Assembly (NCBI RefSeq): GCF_900102895.1
Contig: NZ_FNGD01000011.1
Coordinates: forward strand, 62,001-126,000
Reading direction: 5' to 3'
DNA from: Arthrobacter sp. ov407
GTDB taxonomy: Bacteria > Actinomycetota > Actinomycetes > Actinomycetales > Micrococcaceae
Length of the DNA stretch: 64,000 nucleotides
Below the pieces are notes generated by a model that saw only the letters and a list, made by a program, of their open reading frames with translations, searched no databases and had not been told where the DNA came from. Made by a program: the position numbers and the translations under genes. Positions 61,768 to 64,000 of this stretch are shown here, one piece after another. The number at the start of each line of letters is the position of its first letter. Positions within the stretch are counted from its first letter, which is position 1.

Positions 61768-63051
61768 ATGAGCACCCACCCTGTCGCCACGCAATTGCCG
61801 TCGGTAGAAGAGCCCGTCAATCTGCCGGAGCCGCAGAGCCTGACCCCGGAGCGGCTCCGGGCGTGGGCCTGGCACCGGCAGGGCCTGGACGGCTCGCTGG
61901 CCGGCTGCACGGCGGAGCAAGTCTTCGCCCGGGCGGGCTGGGCCCGATCCGTGGGCGGCGCCAACCCGTACCTCACGCTCTTCGCCCGCGCCGGCATCCG
62001 CCGCGAACAGGTGGACACAGACGTCCTCGCCCACCGGGTCCTCGAACTTCCCGTCGCCCGCGGCTGCACCTACGTCGTGGGCCGGGCCGACTTCGCCTGG
62101 GCGCTAAAGCTGGGCAAGGACGGCGCCGAAGCCATCCGGGTGCTCGGCCGGCTGGGCGTGGACCGCGGCGAAATCACGCTCCTGGAGGAGCAGGTGCTGC
62201 ACGTGCTCACCGAGGCGGAGGGGCCGATGGATCCGCGGCAGCTCAAGGACGAACTAGGCGATTCAGTTCGCAACCTGGGGGAGGAAGGCAAGAAGAAGGG
62301 CGCCACCACCACGCTGCCCACCGCCCTGGGGATCCTGCAGGCGCAGGGCCGGATCCGCCGCGTCCCGGCCAATGGCCGCCTGGACCAGCAGCGCTACGCA
62401 TACGAGCCGTGGGGCCTGGCGCCCAGCGGCATCGACGACGACGCCGTGCGCACCGAGCTGATCCGCCGCTACCTGGGCTGGACCGGGGGAGCCACCTTCA
62501 AGCAATCGCAGTGGTTCACAGGGTTCACCGTGGCGCAAACCAAGGCGGCGCTGGCCGCCGTCGCCGCCGTCGAGGTGCCCACCGCGCTGACCGAGGCCGG
62601 GGGCGACGCGCTGTGGATGCTGCCCGAGGACGTGGGCCGCCTCGCCGCGTTCGAGGAGCCCGCGGGCGAACAGATCCAGCTGCTCGCCGGAACGGACTCC
62701 CTGTTCCTGCTGCGCCGCAACGCGGCGGATCTGCTCGCGGAGGAAGACCGGGACAAACCGGCCCTGGGGTCGCTCGCGTTGCAGGCGGATCTCCCGGACC
62801 ACCCGATCCTGGACCGCGGCCGGATCATCGGGCTCTGGCAGTACGATCCGGCCAAAGAGCGGATCGTGCCCTGGCTGTTCCATGGCCCCACGCCCGCCGT
62901 CACGCAGCGAATCGCCGAGGTGGAAGCCTGGATCCGCGAGGACCTCGGTGATTTCCGGGCCTTCAGCCTGGACTCTCCGGCCTCCCGGCAGAAGCGGATC
63001 GATGGTCTCGCGGCCTCCGCAGCGTCATCAATCGCCGGTACGGCTGGCTAG
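61768..63051 (+). CDS. Winged helix DNA-binding (HTH_42, AlkZ/YcaQ-like) protein
   Basis: The ~427-aa protein starts at ATG 61768, 4 nt after the glycosyltransferase stop. It has an N-terminal RLRAWAWHRQGLDGS, HTH_42-type wHTH parts (QVLHVLTEAEGPMDPRQLKD), and DHPILDRGRIIGLWQYDPAK near the C-terminus. Related proteins include interstrand crosslink glycosylases of the AlkZ class. No catalytic Gln pair could be assigned by eye. Possibly co-transcribed with the preceding operon. Confidence 0.75.
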   Translation: MSTHPVATQLPSVEEPVNLPEPQSLTPERLRAWAWHRQGLDGSLAGCTAEQVFARAGWARSVGGANPYLTLFARAGIRREQVDTDVLAHRVLELPVARGCTYVVGRADFAWALKLGKDGAEAIRVLGRLGVDRGEITLLEEQVLHVLTEAEGPMDPRQLKDELGDSVRNLGEEGKKKGATTTLPTALGILQAQGRIRRVPANGRLDQQRYAYEPWGLAPSGIDDDAVRTELIRRYLGWTGGATFKQSQWFTGFTVAQTKAALAAVAAVEVPTALTEAGGDALWMLPEDVGRLAAFEEPAGEQIQLLAGTDSLFLLRRNAADLLAEEDRDKPALGSLALQADLPDHPILDRGRIIGLWQYDPAKERIVPWLFHGPTPAVTQRIAEVEAWIREDLGDFRAFSLDSPASRQKRIDGLAASAASSIAGTAG

Positions 63052-63061
63052 CCGGAACGGA

Positions 63062-63562
63062 TCAGGCGCGGTGCCCGGCGAAGAAGTCCCGCAGCAGTGC
63101 AGCGCACTCTTGCTCCCGGACGCCTGCAACGACTTCCACCCAGTGGTTGAGCCGGCGCTCGCGGAGGATGTCGAACACGGACCCCGCGGCGCCGGCCTTC
63201 TCATCCCAGGCACCGAAAACCACCCGCGGAATCCTGGCGAGGACGATCGCTCCCGCGCACATCGCACAAGGTTCCAGCGTCACCACCAGGGTGCAGTCCT
63301 CCAGCCGCCAGCCGTCGTCGCCCTTGCCTTCCTGGGCCCGGTGCGCCCGCAAGCGCGCGGCGGCCTCCCGGATGGCGACCATCTCGGCATGGGCTGTCGG
63401 GTCCCCCAGTGCCTCGCGTTCGTTTCGCCCGGTGCCCAGCACGGAACCGTCCGGTCCGATCACGACGGCGCCGATCGGCACGTCCGCGGTGGCCAGGGCA
63501 TTCCGGGCCTCGGCCAGGGCAAGGCTCATCCATTGGGCATGGCGGGGCTCAGGGGCAGTCAT
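63062..63562 (-). CDS. tadA: tRNA-specific adenosine deaminase
   Basis: The 166-aa protein carries the cytidine/deoxycytidylate deaminase fold with HAEM (His58, catalytic Glu60) and PCAMC (Cys99, Cys102). It also has DVPIGAVVIG and CAGAIVLARIPRVVFGA. TadA converts A34 of tRNA-Arg(ACG) to inosine. It is convergent with the HTH_42 gene, with 10 nt between stops, and is likely essential. Confidence 0.92.
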   Translation of the reverse strand: MTAPEPRHAQWMSLALAEARNALATADVPIGAVVIGPDGSVLGTGRNEREALGDPTAHAEMVAIREAAARLRAHRAQEGKGDDGWRLEDCTLVVTLEPCAMCAGAIVLARIPRVVFGAWDEKAGAAGSVFDILRERRLNHWVEVVAGVREQECAALLRDFFAGHRA

Positions 63563-63651
63563 GGGTCAATGATAGTTTCGATCCTAAGCATGCTGTTCAG
63601 CTCGGCTGTGCAGCCCATGTAGTTAATTCGTCAAGTAGTCGGGAGACGGCC

Positions 63652-64000
63652 GTGACCACCGCAACAGAGAACTGGCTGACGCGGCGCTGGGGCAAATGGG
63701 TGGTGCCCTACGCGGCCCTGTGGATCACCATGCTGATCGGCGGCGTGGTGGTGGTGGTTCTGGCGCTGGTGACTGCAGAGGTCTACGACAACGTTGTGGA
63801 CGACGCCGGCCTCGCGAACCTGGACAAGCCGGCACTGGCGTTCATGGAGCAGTTGCGCAGCCCCGGCCTGGACGCATTTGTCACCGGGTTCACCAACATC
63901 GGCGGCGGCATCGGGATGCCCATCCTGGGCAGCATCTTGACGGCACTGCTGATCTACACCTCCCGCAGCTGGCGGCCTCTGATCCTGATCGGCGGCGCCG
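63652..64000 (+). CDS. PAP2 family phosphatase, 3' end outside window
   Basis: The GTG at 63652 follows GGGAGACGGCC. The visible 116 residues start MTTATENWLTRRWGKWVVPY and contain the first membrane helix (ITMLIGGVVVVVLALVTAEV). A DKPALAFMEQLRSPGLD segment and a second helix (IGMPILGSILTALLIYTS) follow, the N-terminal pattern of PAP2 lipid phosphatases. The catalytic motifs would lie downstream of the window. The frame is open to position 64000. Confidence 0.8.
   Translation, partial: MTTATENWLTRRWGKWVVPYAALWITMLIGGVVVVVLALVTAEVYDNVVDDAGLANLDKPALAFMEQLRSPGLDAFVTGFTNIGGGIGMPILGSILTALLIYTSRSWRPLILIGGA

Overview
The window comes from a high-GC Gram-positive chromosome. Gene content and codon use point to an Arthrobacter/Pseudarthrobacter-type member of the Micrococcaceae: many GTG starts, overlapping ATGA/GTGA gene pairs, lipoboxes, an IdeR-type iron box, a MocR/YczE pair, the Lhr-Nei2 pair and F420-type oxidoreductases. 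The genus is an inference from general knowledge; no search was run.

Layout. 1-4.6 kb: the 5' part of a glycogen debranching enzyme gene, then a flavohemoglobin gene overlapping a DivIVA-like gene. 5-17.4 kb is an accessory stretch with many small or decayed genes: a DUF4192 gene split by a structured ~206-nt insertion, an ECF sigma/anti-sigma pair, a tautomerase, a VOC protein, two DHFR-like or NAD-binding reductase genes, and remnants of a GNAT, a TnsA-like transposase nuclease and a HIT hydrolase. 16.2-43.2 kb is mostly core: an M24 peptidase, an iron(III) ABC transporter (fbpABC order) behind an iron box, a GH76 mannanase-like gene, a 3-hydroxyacyl-CoA dehydrogenase/acyl-CoA dehydrogenase operon, a TetR/DUF1684 pair divergent from an F420-type oxidoreductase with three palindromic operators between them, PEP carboxylase, DedA, RluA, an HTH/SRPBCC pair, MocR/YczE, Nei2 and Lhr.

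43.3-58.8 kb is a second accessory region. It holds many small membrane proteins, VOC, methyltransferase, RES, DHFR-like, DUF4265 and LRR genes. It also contains local duplications, frameshifted paralogues, a probable small RNA with its own promoter and terminator, and a Cys-rich micropeptide. It ends at a tRNA-Ser(CGA) gene with an integrase-tail-like remnant, so it may be a decayed integrative element or an immunity-type gene array.

59-64 kb returns to conserved genes: a dehydrogenase, a PTPS-like protein lacking catalytic residues and a glycosyltransferase in one operon, then an HTH_42 protein, TadA and the start of a PAP2 phosphatase.

The most notable observations are the catalytically degenerate PTPS-like protein in its three-gene cluster, the C-rich small RNA at 47.5 kb, the split DUF4192 gene, and the duplicated small-protein array at 50.8-57.7 kb. 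All functional calls were made by reading the sequence by eye.
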